From: Thermodesulfobacteriota bacterium
GTDB lineage: Bacteria; Desulfobacterota; WTBG01; CAIYCZ01; CAIRTM01
Assembly: GCA_028278025.1 (NCBI GenBank)
Contig: JANQFE010000101.1
Location: 1-55,221, forward strand
DNA length: 55,221 nucleotides
Direction of reading: 5' to 3'
Positions within the stretch are counted from its first letter, which is position 1, and every line of letters starts with the position of its first letter. The notes beneath the pieces are model-generated. The model saw nothing but the letters and a program-made list of their open reading frames with translations, made no database searches and was not told the origin of the DNA. Of this stretch, positions 35,252 to 44,082 are shown in pieces. The translations under genes were made by a program, and so were the position numbers.

Positions 35252-35995
35252 ATGAAGCTAAACGATCGGATTGCAATTGTTACCGGAGCATCCCGCGGCA
35301 TCGGCAAATCAATTGCACAATATCTGGCTTCCCAAGGGGCAACCGTAATATGTAATTACTACAACAACAAAGAAAATGCAGACAGCGTGGTAAATCACAT
35401 TCAGGATGCCGGCGGCTCCGCTATGATCTATCAAGGGGATGTGCGCCATTTTGCTGAAATGGAGAAAATGGCACAGGATATCATCGCACAGTTTGACCGT
35501 ATTGACATTCTGGTTAATAATGCCGGGGTTACCAAAGATGAGCTTATCCTGAGCATGTCAGAAGACAGCTGGAGGGACGTTATAGAAACAAATCTTTATG
35601 GTGCTTTTAACTGTACAAAGGCTGTCGCCCAGCAAATGATGTTTCAAAAAAGCGGCAGGATTATCAATATATCATCTGTTGCCGGTGAGCGGGGCGGCCG
35701 GGGGCAGGCAAACTATGCTGCCTCAAAAGGAGGGCTTAACGCTTTTACACGCGCTGCCGCAGTGGAGTTTGCCCCCAAAAAAATTACGGTAAACGCGATA
35801 GCCCCCGGAGTTATCGAAACAGAAATGAGTCAGGAGGTTCTGCGTCGCGCCAAAGAGATGGTAATGGACCACATCCCGCTCAAAAGACTTGGCACACCGG
35901 ATGAAGTTGCCGGTCTGGCAGGATTCCTCGCTTCTGATGAGGCCGCCTACATTACCGGCCAGGTGTTCCATGTAGATGGTGGTTTCAGGGGATAG
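35252..35995 (+). CDS. fabG: 3-oxoacyl-ACP reductase (FabG-type SDR)
   Basis: A 248-aa classical short-chain dehydrogenase that reduces the beta-keto group with NADPH. TGASRGIG cofactor motif (~12-19), NNAG (~90), catalytic Ser (NISSV), YAASK (Tyr-x3-Lys) and a C-terminal ITGQVFHVDGG are present. I start at ATG 35252, six bases after AGGAG. It stands between the acyl-ACP reductase and the acyl carrier protein genes. Confidence 0.92.
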   Translation: MKLNDRIAIVTGASRGIGKSIAQYLASQGATVICNYYNNKENADSVVNHIQDAGGSAMIYQGDVRHFAEMEKMAQDIIAQFDRIDILVNNAGVTKDELILSMSEDSWRDVIETNLYGAFNCTKAVAQQMMFQKSGRIINISSVAGERGGRGQANYAASKGGLNAFTRAAAVEFAPKKITVNAIAPGVIETEMSQEVLRRAKEMVMDHIPLKRLGTPDEVAGLAGFLASDEAAYITGQVFHVDGGFRG

Positions 35996-36069
35996 CCTCT
36001 ACTATAGGTTAACAGGTATTCCTGTACATAGCACTATAGCTAAATTATTGTAATAAAGGAGTATAAAGC

Positions 36070-36468
36070 ATGCAAGATCAAGAAATTTACGCAAAGGTTG
36101 AAGAAGCTATTGTTGAAGCACTTGGGGTAGAACCCGAAGAAGTGGAACCGCATTCAGGTCTTTTTGATGACCTCGGTGCCGAGTCCTTAGACTTGCTTGA
36201 TATAGTCTTTCGCCTGGAAAAAACATTCACCATTAAAATCCCGCGAAGTGGTATCCAGCATGACGTTCTGGCAGCAGAGGGTGTAAAAGAAGAGGATGTG
36301 GTGGTTGATGGAGCATTGACTGCTCTGGGGGCTGAAAAGCTCAGGGAGAGAATGCCTGAAGTCGATCAGGAAAAAATCCAGGAAGGCTTCCGCATTGATG
36401 ATGCCCCTACCCTGTTTACCGTGCAAACATTTGTCAACATAGTAAAACAGCAACTGGCGAACAAATAG
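36070..36468 (+). CDS. acyl carrier protein with long insertion
   Basis: A 132-aa carrier protein. The phosphopantetheine attachment Ser is S39 in LGAESLDLLD, and helix I/II patterns are normal. Housekeeping ACPs have ~78 residues; here ~50 extra residues (about 60-110, including LAAEGVKEEDVVVDGAL and LRERMPEVDQ) separate the central helix from the final helix (LFTVQTFVNIV). AAGGAG precedes the ATG. The FabZ gene starts two bases after the stop. The insertion could make it specific to this pathway's enzymes. Confidence 0.9.
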   Translation: MQDQEIYAKVEEAIVEALGVEPEEVEPHSGLFDDLGAESLDLLDIVFRLEKTFTIKIPRSGIQHDVLAAEGVKEEDVVVDGALTALGAEKLRERMPEVDQEKIQEGFRIDDAPTLFTVQTFVNIVKQQLANK

Positions 36469-36469
36469 T

Positions 36470-36955
36470 ATGAGATGTCTACTCATTGACAAAATTCTGG
36501 ATTATGAAAAAGGACAGCGTATTAGCGGTGTAAAGAATGTTACGATGAGTGAAAATTTCCTGCAGGATCATTTTCCCGGATTTCCGGTAATGCCGGGAGT
36601 TCTGCAGCTGGAAGCAGTTTTGCAGCTTGCTTCATGGCTTGTTTTTGCAACCACCGAATGTACTAAAAAAACCTGCCTTGCTTCTCTGAAATCTATTAAG
36701 TTCAAGGAGTTTATTGTGCCCGGGGACCAAATGCTGATAACCCTGGAACTGACTGCCCTGGATGAATCACATGCCGGTTTTAATGCCGCCATAGCTGTGG
36801 GCGGAAAGCGAAAAACCGAAATCAAAGGAGGCACACTGTCCTTTATTGATGCCGTGATGCTGGAAGATCCGCTAAAGGCAAAAGAGCATTTCGATTTTAT
36901 AACAGGCAACGCACCCCGGGGAGGATTCCGATCCGGCAAAGGCAGCCTGCTGTAA
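36470..36955 (+). CDS. 3-hydroxyacyl-ACP dehydratase (FabZ-like), both catalytic residues present
   Basis: A 161-aa hotdog protein. The catalytic pair H34 (LQDHFPGFPVMPG) and E48 (LQLEAVLQ) is intact, with the expected 14-residue spacing. It should dehydrate the 3-hydroxyacyl intermediate bound to the carrier protein encoded directly before it. The tail (HFDFITGNAPRGGFRSGKG) extends beyond the usual FabZ end. Confidence 0.88.
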   Translation: MRCLLIDKILDYEKGQRISGVKNVTMSENFLQDHFPGFPVMPGVLQLEAVLQLASWLVFATTECTKKTCLASLKSIKFKEFIVPGDQMLITLELTALDESHAGFNAAIAVGGKRKTEIKGGTLSFIDAVMLEDPLKAKEHFDFITGNAPRGGFRSGKGSLL

Positions 36956-36983
36956 AAAACTGGTACCGTTACTCACTCTTACG

Positions 36984-38303
36984 ATGGCTATGATGCAGCA
37001 CAACGATAAAAGACAGGTTGTTATTACCGGTATGGGGCCAGTGTCGCCCATTGGCACAGGAAATAAAAACTTCTGCAAGGCGCTGCATGAAGGCCGCTCA
37101 GGAATTGATTTTATTACACTGTTTGATGCCTCTCATCTATCCACCCGGTTTGCCGGCGAGGTTGATGATTTTGCACCTGATAATCTTCTTAAAGGAACCG
37201 ATGTTATCAAACGTACCCGTGAGCGCAGGATTCTGCTGGCCAGTGCTGCAGCACATTTGGCAGTAGATGATGCCGGACTTGCCCGGGACGCGTTGTCTCA
37301 CGAAAAATCTGCCGTAATCATGGGTGCCGGAGTCCACTCTCTTATTCCTGACATGCAAAAAATCATGAACTCGGGCATCTATACCGATTTGTTTGATGAT
37401 CCGGACCCCGATCCCCGGAAGTTTGCAGAAACCATCGAGCAGGATGGAGAGAATTCATGGTATCCGGTGTGTAATCGTGTAAATGGCGGAACGCTGGCAA
37501 TTGCACACGAGTACAAAATCTGCGGCCCATGCCATACGGTGGTCTCAGCCTGTGCTGCAGCCGCCCAGGCAATCGGACACGCCTATCAGCTTATTCAGAG
37601 GGGATCGGCGGATATCGCTGTAAGTGGCGGGTATGATTCCATGGTATTCCCCTTTGGGCTGTATGCTTTCTGTCTTTTGGGTCTTATGAGCACCCAAAAC
37701 GAGACCCCTGAACAAGCCATGAAACCCTTTGACAAAAACCGGGACGGATTTGCGCTTGGTGAAGGTGCCGGAGCATTGATCCTGGAAGAAAAAACACATG
37801 CGCTGAAAAGAGATGCCAGGATCTATGCAACCCTGGCCGGATACGGATGCTCGGTTGATGCTTACAAAGTAACCGATCCTCATCCTAAAGGTGCCGGTGT
37901 TATCATTGCCATGCAGGAAGCTCTTCATGATGCTCGGATTAAGCCCGAGCAGATCGAGTATATCAATGCCCATGGTACGGCAACAGCAAAGAATGACCGT
38001 ATTGAAACTGCTGCAATCAAAAAGGTCTTCGGTAAGCATGCCTGCAATGTAGCCGTTTCAAGTACAAAGTCAATGATCGGACATCTTATGGCGGCAGGTG
38101 GCGCCCTTGAGCTTATTGCCACCATTTTAGGGATGCAAAACGGGTTTATCCCCCCCACCATCAACTATAAAACACCTGACCCGGCTTGCGATCTGGACTA
38201 TGTACCGAACACGGCCCGTGAGGCTGCCGTTTATACTGCCCTTTCTAACTCATTTGGGCTCGGCGGCCAGAATGCATCACTTATTGTAACAAGAAAAAAT
38301 TGA
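36984..38303 (+). CDS. beta-ketoacyl-ACP synthase (KS4), catalytic triad intact
   Basis: A 439-aa FabF-fold enzyme with C190 (VVSACAAAAQAIG), H330 (INAHGTAT) and H367 (KSMIGHL). It lacks the acidic-loop insertion of KS1/KS5 and looks closer to ordinary FabF in length, though its region ~125-165 (MNSGIYTDLFDDPDPDPRKF) is unusual. ATG codons at 36984, 36990 and 36993 are all possible starts, none with a clear ribosome site. Confidence 0.9.
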   Translation: MAMMQHNDKRQVVITGMGPVSPIGTGNKNFCKALHEGRSGIDFITLFDASHLSTRFAGEVDDFAPDNLLKGTDVIKRTRERRILLASAAAHLAVDDAGLARDALSHEKSAVIMGAGVHSLIPDMQKIMNSGIYTDLFDDPDPDPRKFAETIEQDGENSWYPVCNRVNGGTLAIAHEYKICGPCHTVVSACAAAAQAIGHAYQLIQRGSADIAVSGGYDSMVFPFGLYAFCLLGLMSTQNETPEQAMKPFDKNRDGFALGEGAGALILEEKTHALKRDARIYATLAGYGCSVDAYKVTDPHPKGAGVIIAMQEALHDARIKPEQIEYINAHGTATAKNDRIETAAIKKVFGKHACNVAVSSTKSMIGHLMAAGGALELIATILGMQNGFIPPTINYKTPDPACDLDYVPNTAREAAVYTALSNSFGLGGQNASLIVTRKN

Positions 38304-38372
38304 CTGTCCAGCGCATGTAAATGAAGTAGTAATTATTTACACCGTTAACGACACAACAAGGTTAAACCACCT

Positions 38373-39668
38373 ATGGAAAGACGGGTTGTGATTACCGGGA
38401 TGGGTGCCATGACACCTCTCGGAAACAGTTTGGAAACCACCTGGCAGGGAATTATTAACGGCCGCTCAGGTGTTGACTATATAACGGTATTTAACGCCTC
38501 AACGTTTCCCGTGAAAATCGCCGCCGAGGTAAAAAATTTTACTCCCGACCTGGCTGCCGTCCCGCAGAATATGCAGTTACTGACAGGCCGCAGTGCTTTG
38601 TTTTCCCTGGAAACATCAAAAATGGCTCTGATGGATGCAGGTCTTGACCTGACCCGGGAGAACCCCAACCGCATAGGAATTTCTCTTGGTGGTGATGAAG
38701 AATATCAACGGTTCAGCATGCTCAATGAAATATATGATCAAAGGTTTATCCACCGCTCATTTATCGAAGGTCTGGATGTATATATAGAGATGTTGCAGCA
38801 CTCATCAGCACTTGCCCGATTGTGGTCTTACAGAAAAAAAACAGATATCAGCAGCAAACTTCTCTCAATTGTTTATAACACTAAGGGGCCGGTGGAGTCT
38901 TCCCACACCGCCTGTTCATCCAGTGGCCATGCTATCGGTAAGGCCAAGCGACTCATAGAAAATGCCGACTGTGATATCATTATAGCCGGCGGACACTGTT
39001 CTATGGTATCAGAATTTTCAGTTGCAGGCTTTCACCTGCTGGGAACCCTGTCCACACGCAATGACGCCCCCCAGAGGGCCAGTCGCCCGTTTGATCTGGA
39101 CCGGGACGGTTTTATCATTGGTGAAGGTGCCGGGATGCTTATCCTTGAAGAGCTCAGACATGCCCAAAACAGGGGAGCCCGGATTTATGCTGAACTGTTG
39201 GGATATGGTTCATCCTCAAATGCCTATCGGCTGACAGATACCCCCCCGGACGGCAGAGGCGGGGATATTGCAATGGTACGTGCACTTAAAGATGCCCGCA
39301 CCGATGCTTCCGCTGTAGATTATATTAATGCCCATGGTACAGCCACCATGCTTAATGACCGCAGCGAAACCCTTTCAATTAAAAAGGTCTTTAGAGACAA
39401 AGCCTACGGCATTCCAGTAAGTTCCAGCAAATCAATGCTGGGACACCTTGTGAATGCATCCTCTGCTGTTGAGCTTATAATTACAACCATGGCAGTCAAG
39501 GAAAACATAACTCCGCCTACCATTAACCTGGAAAAAGCTGATCCCCAGTGTGATCTTGACTACGTACCCGGCACCGCCCGCGAGCAGGAAATCAGCATTG
39601 CACTTTCAAACTCGTTTGCTTTTGGCGGACAAAATGCATCTCTGGTGGTTGCAAAATTCAGAGGATAA
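38373..39668 (+). CDS. beta-ketoacyl-ACP synthase (KS5), catalytic triad intact
   Basis: A 431-aa FabF-fold enzyme with C181 (HTACSSSGHAIG), H321 (INAHGTAT) and H358 (KSMLGHL). It shares NASTFPVKIAAEVK and the GGDEE loop with KS1, so the two probably arose by duplication and may differ in substrate. It ends 22 bp before the start of the extended SDR gene. Confidence 0.9.
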   Translation: MERRVVITGMGAMTPLGNSLETTWQGIINGRSGVDYITVFNASTFPVKIAAEVKNFTPDLAAVPQNMQLLTGRSALFSLETSKMALMDAGLDLTRENPNRIGISLGGDEEYQRFSMLNEIYDQRFIHRSFIEGLDVYIEMLQHSSALARLWSYRKKTDISSKLLSIVYNTKGPVESSHTACSSSGHAIGKAKRLIENADCDIIIAGGHCSMVSEFSVAGFHLLGTLSTRNDAPQRASRPFDLDRDGFIIGEGAGMLILEELRHAQNRGARIYAELLGYGSSSNAYRLTDTPPDGRGGDIAMVRALKDARTDASAVDYINAHGTATMLNDRSETLSIKKVFRDKAYGIPVSSSKSMLGHLVNASSAVELIITTMAVKENITPPTINLEKADPQCDLDYVPGTAREQEISIALSNSFAFGGQNASLVVAKFRG

Positions 39669-39690
39669 CAGATTATAAAGGAGTGTAGCT

Positions 39691-40662
39691 ATAGCACGCA
39701 TAGCAATCACCGGAATTGCAGGACATTTGGGCTCTCAACTGTTGGCACACCTTGCAAGGGATCAGACGGTAGAGCAAATACTCGGGTTTGATGTACACGA
39801 ACCTCACTCAAAAACCGAAAAACTGAAATTTTTTCGGATTGATATCAGGAACAGTGCCATAATCCCCTTGCTGCAAACCGAGCGTGTTGATACACTTGTA
39901 CACCTTGCATTTATAATGAATCCGGTCGGCATTGAGCGGCAATCCTACGATATCGACGTCAATGGCGCTCGCAACCTTATTAATGCAGTAAAAAGCAGCT
40001 GCATAAAAAAAGTTATTCTCTCAAGCAGCACATCCGTATATGGCGCCCATGCTGATAACCCCAACCCTATAGATGAAGGCCAGCCCTGCAGACCCAATCC
40101 CGGTAATCTCTATGCGGCCCACAAAGTTGCCATGGAAAAGCTCTTTACAACCCTGCATAATGCCCATCAGGATATTACGCTCACCGTTTTCAGGATATGT
40201 ATGATCCTGGGGCCCCACATGGATAATAACATCTTAAGGGCTGCACGGGTGACCCCCGGAATACTTACGGTAAAAAAACACAATCCCCATTTGCAGTTCA
40301 TTCATGAAGCTGATGTTGTAAGGGCCCTGCTGTGTGCAGTGAGAAATGATATGCCCGGGATATTTAACCTGGTCGGGCATGGTTCAATAACCATGGAGAG
40401 ATTGTGTAAAATACTGCACAAAATCCGCATCCCGCTTAACTTTACAATGCTCCGTTTTGTCCATGGTTTTTTTCGGGTGCTGCGCATTCCTCTTATGGAC
40501 TTTGAGTCGGGTTGGTTGCATTTTTTTAGAGCCTCCTGCATTGCAGACAGCACCAAACTTGAGCACGAATTTGCCTTTAGGCCGTCATTTTCTACTGAGG
40601 ATGCCCTGAGAAGCTATGTGGAGGTAAAAAAATTATCTTTTAAGAAACCAACAAAAATATAG
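39691..40662 (+). CDS. NAD-dependent epimerase/dehydratase-family (extended SDR) protein, probable ATA start
   Basis: A 323-aa Rossmann protein. The cofactor loop TGIAGHLG and strand RIAI lie upstream of the first standard start codon (TTG 39727), so translation must begin earlier. A perfect AAAGGAG stands seven bases before an ATA at 39691 that is in frame and gives (M)ARIAITGIAGHLG. The active-site Ser block (SSSTSVYG) and Tyr-x3-Lys (YAAHK) are present; the C-terminal part has a substrate domain. It may reduce or oxidise a keto or hydroxy group on the pathway product, much as OleD-like SDRs do; this is inference. Confidence 0.8.
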   Translation: MARIAITGIAGHLGSQLLAHLARDQTVEQILGFDVHEPHSKTEKLKFFRIDIRNSAIIPLLQTERVDTLVHLAFIMNPVGIERQSYDIDVNGARNLINAVKSSCIKKVILSSSTSVYGAHADNPNPIDEGQPCRPNPGNLYAAHKVAMEKLFTTLHNAHQDITLTVFRICMILGPHMDNNILRAARVTPGILTVKKHNPHLQFIHEADVVRALLCAVRNDMPGIFNLVGHGSITMERLCKILHKIRIPLNFTMLRFVHGFFRVLRIPLMDFESGWLHFFRASCIADSTKLEHEFAFRPSFSTEDALRSYVEVKKLSFKKPTKI

Positions 40663-40701
40663 TTGTGAAACGGTTAAAAATATTTTAGGCTGCAAAACAT
40701 C

Positions 40702-41142
40702 ATGCGATTCTATCTTTTTGACAGAGTTATAGATTTTGTCTCCGGCTGCGAAGCCAGCGGTATAAAAAACGTGTCATCCCAGGAGGAATTTCTTATTGAT
40801 CACTATGACAGACATCCTGTTATGCCAAATCCGCTTATTATCGAATCATTGGCTCAATTGGGGGGCTGGCTGATAACGGTTTCAAGTGACTATAAGTACC
40901 TGGCTGTCATGGTCATGATTAAAGGTGTAGCGGTGCAGGGTGAAGCAGTGCCGGGCGACCAGATACGTCTGTACACCAGGATAGAAAATATAAATGAATA
41001 TGGAGCAACGCTTACCTGCAAGGCCTCGGTACAGGAAACACCTATTCTGCAGGTTAAAAACATTACGTATGTGCTGTATGAAATCCCGCAAGAAGACCGG
41101 GAGGACCTGAAAAAAAAATATACTGCTTTATCGGGCAGTTAG
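40702..41142 (+). CDS. FabZ-like dehydratase, second copy
   Basis: A 146-aa single hotdog domain. H34 (IDHYDRHPVMP) and E48 (LIIESLAQ) correspond to the FabZ pair with the correct 14-residue interval, so it may be active. The loop after His (YDRH) differs from the usual FPGN. It precedes the double-hotdog gene by 25 bp. Confidence 0.82.
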   Translation: MRFYLFDRVIDFVSGCEASGIKNVSSQEEFLIDHYDRHPVMPNPLIIESLAQLGGWLITVSSDYKYLAVMVMIKGVAVQGEAVPGDQIRLYTRIENINEYGATLTCKASVQETPILQVKNITYVLYEIPQEDREDLKKKYTALSGS

Positions 41143-41167
41143 ATCGAGGAGGTCCTGAAAAGCGCCC

Positions 41168-42106
41168 ATGAGATTTTTAATGGTCGACAGAATTTGCAAA
41201 CTAAGCCCCGGTAAATACATTACAGGCATAAAAAATATCTCATGGAACGATGATTTTTTAGAGGAAGTCTTTCCCGGAGGCCCTTTTTATTCTCCTGTTA
41301 TTGCAGCAGAGGCTGTTGCCCAGCTGATTTCATGGCTGATCATTAAAAGCAGTAATTTTTCCCTAAAGCCTGTTATCACCATGCTTGATTCTTTTGATAT
41401 CACAGGTTATATGATACCTGGTGATCAGCTTCAGCTGACAGGCCAAATAGAAAGCATCTCCGAAGACAGTGCCCTGGCACACGGTAAAGTTCTTGTAAAC
41501 GGTCGTTCTGTTATCGAGCTAAACCATGCTGTCTGCTATCTGTATCCTCTTGGCGAACTTGATCACCCGCAAAAAGCACGGATACAGTTTAAGAACCTCT
41601 ATGACGGGGGAAAGTACCTGCTCACCTCAATACATAACAACCCCTTACCTATCATGCGGGAAAAAATTCCTATTACCACCAAAAAGTGGGTGGATACTAT
41701 TACCGAGGATGACCAGCCAGACAGGCTAAGGGGCCTAAAGAATGTCACCGCAACTGAGGCTTATTTTAATGATCACTTTCCGCGCAAACCGGTTTTGCCG
41801 GGTGTCCTTATTGTTGCATCCATGGTAAGCCTCTCCAGGACCCTGGTTAATCGATTACTTGACCGTCACGACTACCCGGAGAAAAAGCCTGTAGCAGTTC
41901 TCCTGAAAAAAATAAAATTCAGGAAGTTTATTCAACCGGGTGACCAGCTTTATATAGATGCAGAGGTATTATCGTTTGCTGCTGATAAAAGCTCTGTGAA
42001 AGCAAAAGTAATCTGCAACAACAAAACCGCTGCAGCCGCGTTTGCAGAATTTATCCACCTTGATTACAACAAATACAGAAAAAACTATCCTGTACGAACA
42101 ACCTGA
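41168..42106 (+). CDS. double-hotdog dehydratase-like protein with split active site
   Basis: A 312-aa fusion of two FabZ-like hotdog domains (~1-135 and ~175-305). In the N half the catalytic Glu is present (E48, VIAAEAVAQ) but the His position is V34 (LEEVFPGGP). In the C half the His is present (H203, NDHFPRKPVLPG) but the Glu position is A217 (LIVASMVSL). Since FabZ active sites take His and Glu from opposite subunits, the fusion could form exactly one complete site. It closes the lipid gene cluster; 236 bp of non-coding DNA follow. Confidence 0.85.
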   Translation: MRFLMVDRICKLSPGKYITGIKNISWNDDFLEEVFPGGPFYSPVIAAEAVAQLISWLIIKSSNFSLKPVITMLDSFDITGYMIPGDQLQLTGQIESISEDSALAHGKVLVNGRSVIELNHAVCYLYPLGELDHPQKARIQFKNLYDGGKYLLTSIHNNPLPIMREKIPITTKKWVDTITEDDQPDRLRGLKNVTATEAYFNDHFPRKPVLPGVLIVASMVSLSRTLVNRLLDRHDYPEKKPVAVLLKKIKFRKFIQPGDQLYIDAEVLSFAADKSSVKAKVICNNKTAAAAFAEFIHLDYNKYRKNYPVRTT

Positions 42107-42342
42107 TATCCGGACGACAAAAAAGTCATTCTGCCTCCTGCAGAGCCGAAGGCGTGATCGGTGAGCCGCTCAAAGTGGCAACACTGTATATATTCCAAAA
42201 ACTGGACTCCCGCTTGCAGGAATCCATCCAACAACAAATAATTTGAGCCCCCTGCCGGGCCCTATCTACGTAATCTGCCTTGCAAAAGAGACTGCCTTAT
42301 GCCATAATGCACTAATTTTATACAACGCAACTGAAAAACACT

Positions 42343-44082
42343 ATGAAAAATAAAAGAAATATTTTGCTGATCGTATTGGGTTGCCTTTTGCTGGGAGCGT
42401 TTTGTGTTGAGCTGATGTGGATGTACAGGATCAATACCCACCCGAGCGAAGACGCCTATATCACCTTTCGGTATGCGCGCAATCTGGCTGAAGGCTTCGG
42501 CCTGGTTTTCAATCTCGGCGACCGCGTTGAAGGTTACTCTAATTTTCTCTGGGTGCTGGTTCTGGCACTGATACACAAACTGGGCTGGGATATGATCAGC
42601 TTCAGCAGAGCTGTCGGGGCCCTGTGCAATCTGGTGTCACTGGGGCTTGTCTGGTTCATCCCGCGGCGTTATTTCTATTTAAAAGGATGTACAACCCTGC
42701 TGGGGCCTTTGCTCTATATTCTGTTTTTACCCTTTCATTTCTATGCCGCCAGCGGGCTTGAAACATCACTGTTTACGTGCTTGTTGTTGTTGGGGCTTCT
42801 GGTGGTTTTCTGGGCTGCAGACAGGCCCCTGCGTTTCATGGCGGCCTGTTGTATCTTTCTGCTGATAGCTTTCACACGGCCTGAGGGTATCACCTATTTT
42901 ATCTTTCTGGCAGCCTATATACTCTGGCGCTCTATCAGCAAGCAGGAACCGTTAAAAAACTACCTTCCCGGCATAGCTTTTTTTGTTGTGTGCTATGGTG
43001 CGTTTGTCCTGTGGAGACTTAACTATTTTGGGCTGCCTTTTCCAAACACCTACTATGCTAAAAGTTCTTTTCCCTTTATAGCACGAACTTTTGTGGGCAT
43101 TTTTATCAACAAAGGTTTTATAACCCATTATCCTTTGCTGTGCCTGTTGCCGCTTACCTTTATCGGGTTTGCCAGGCTTACTGTTGATAAACATCTCATG
43201 ACGATTATAGTACTGCTGGCGGCAGGTCTTGGCTTCAGCCTGGAGTTTGCCTGCTGGGACTGGATGCCCTATTTCCGTTATAATGTTCCGTTCGTACCAT
43301 TTATTATTTTGTTATGTCAGATCATCTTTTCAAAACTTTGGTCTACTGTGTACTCAACGGAATCTATAAAACAAAAATATGCCTGGGGCTGTATTACGGC
43401 AATTTTTCTTTTTGTTGCCGCCGAGCAGTATGCAGCTGACCTGGGGTTTAATATCCGGTGGGTACAGCTCAACAACTACGCTCAACATAATTACAAAGTG
43501 GTTGGCCAATGGATTAAAAAGGAGCTCGGCAGCAAGCCAGTTATCGCACTTGGTGATGTTGGACGTTTTGTGTATTTCTCAGATGCAACGGTTATGGATT
43601 TCTACGGACTGATGGATAAAGAATTTGCCCAGCTCAGGAAAAAATACGGTGCACCTGATCTTGATTTTTACAATTTCAGGTTCAATTTTGACAGTTATAA
43701 GGAAAAAGAACGCCGGCTGTTGCTACAACGTGCTCCTGATTATATTTTCCTGTATAATTATCACCTGAAGGTTTCCGATACTTTTCCGGCCAGTGCTGCG
43801 GGCATTGTGGAACACGCTGATTTCAATCAAGACTATGAATATATGGCAACCTTGCCCGTTTTTCCCGACTTTGAAAGTCCGTACTGGCCGAAGCTGCATT
43901 ACTATATTGATATAATTGACCTTTCGGCCGGGCTGCTGGCCTGGATGAAAAGCAAATGGGCCTATGATATATATGTACGCAAGGATTCTCCTTACAAGCG
44001 TTTTACCTTTGAGTTCAACCCTGACGGCAGGATACGGAGGGTCATAGAACAAACAGCCCAAAACTTTGCAGCGCGCAAATGA
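42343..44082 (+). CDS. polytopic membrane glycosyltransferase, GT-C type
   Basis: A 579-aa protein with about ten membrane segments in the first ~400 residues and a soluble C-terminal domain (~410-579). The first loop holds SEDAYITFRYARNLAEGFG and DRVEGYSNFLW; this Asp-bearing loop is typical of GT-C enzymes that use polyprenyl-phosphate sugars. It overlaps the sulfotransferase gene by four bases (ATGA), so the two are coupled. The sugar and acceptor are unknown; a lipid made by the preceding cluster is possible. Confidence 0.7.
   Translation: MKNKRNILLIVLGCLLLGAFCVELMWMYRINTHPSEDAYITFRYARNLAEGFGLVFNLGDRVEGYSNFLWVLVLALIHKLGWDMISFSRAVGALCNLVSLGLVWFIPRRYFYLKGCTTLLGPLLYILFLPFHFYAASGLETSLFTCLLLLGLLVVFWAADRPLRFMAACCIFLLIAFTRPEGITYFIFLAAYILWRSISKQEPLKNYLPGIAFFVVCYGAFVLWRLNYFGLPFPNTYYAKSSFPFIARTFVGIFINKGFITHYPLLCLLPLTFIGFARLTVDKHLMTIIVLLAAGLGFSLEFACWDWMPYFRYNVPFVPFIILLCQIIFSKLWSTVYSTESIKQKYAWGCITAIFLFVAAEQYAADLGFNIRWVQLNNYAQHNYKVVGQWIKKELGSKPVIALGDVGRFVYFSDATVMDFYGLMDKEFAQLRKKYGAPDLDFYNFRFNFDSYKEKERRLLLQRAPDYIFLYNYHLKVSDTFPASAAGIVEHADFNQDYEYMATLPVFPDFESPYWPKLHYYIDIIDLSAGLLAWMKSKWAYDIYVRKDSPYKRFTFEFNPDGRIRRVIEQTAQNFAARK

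Noticed and set aside
30109..42106. Reading the KS cluster as the housekeeping fatty-acid operon
   Set aside because: FabH, FabD and enoyl reductase are absent, there are five KS-fold proteins of which two lack the catalytic Cys, and the ACP is unusually long.
42107..42342. Possible small gene between the double-hotdog and glycosyltransferase genes
   Set aside because: No frame with a start and ribosome site was seen; only short imperfect palindromes.
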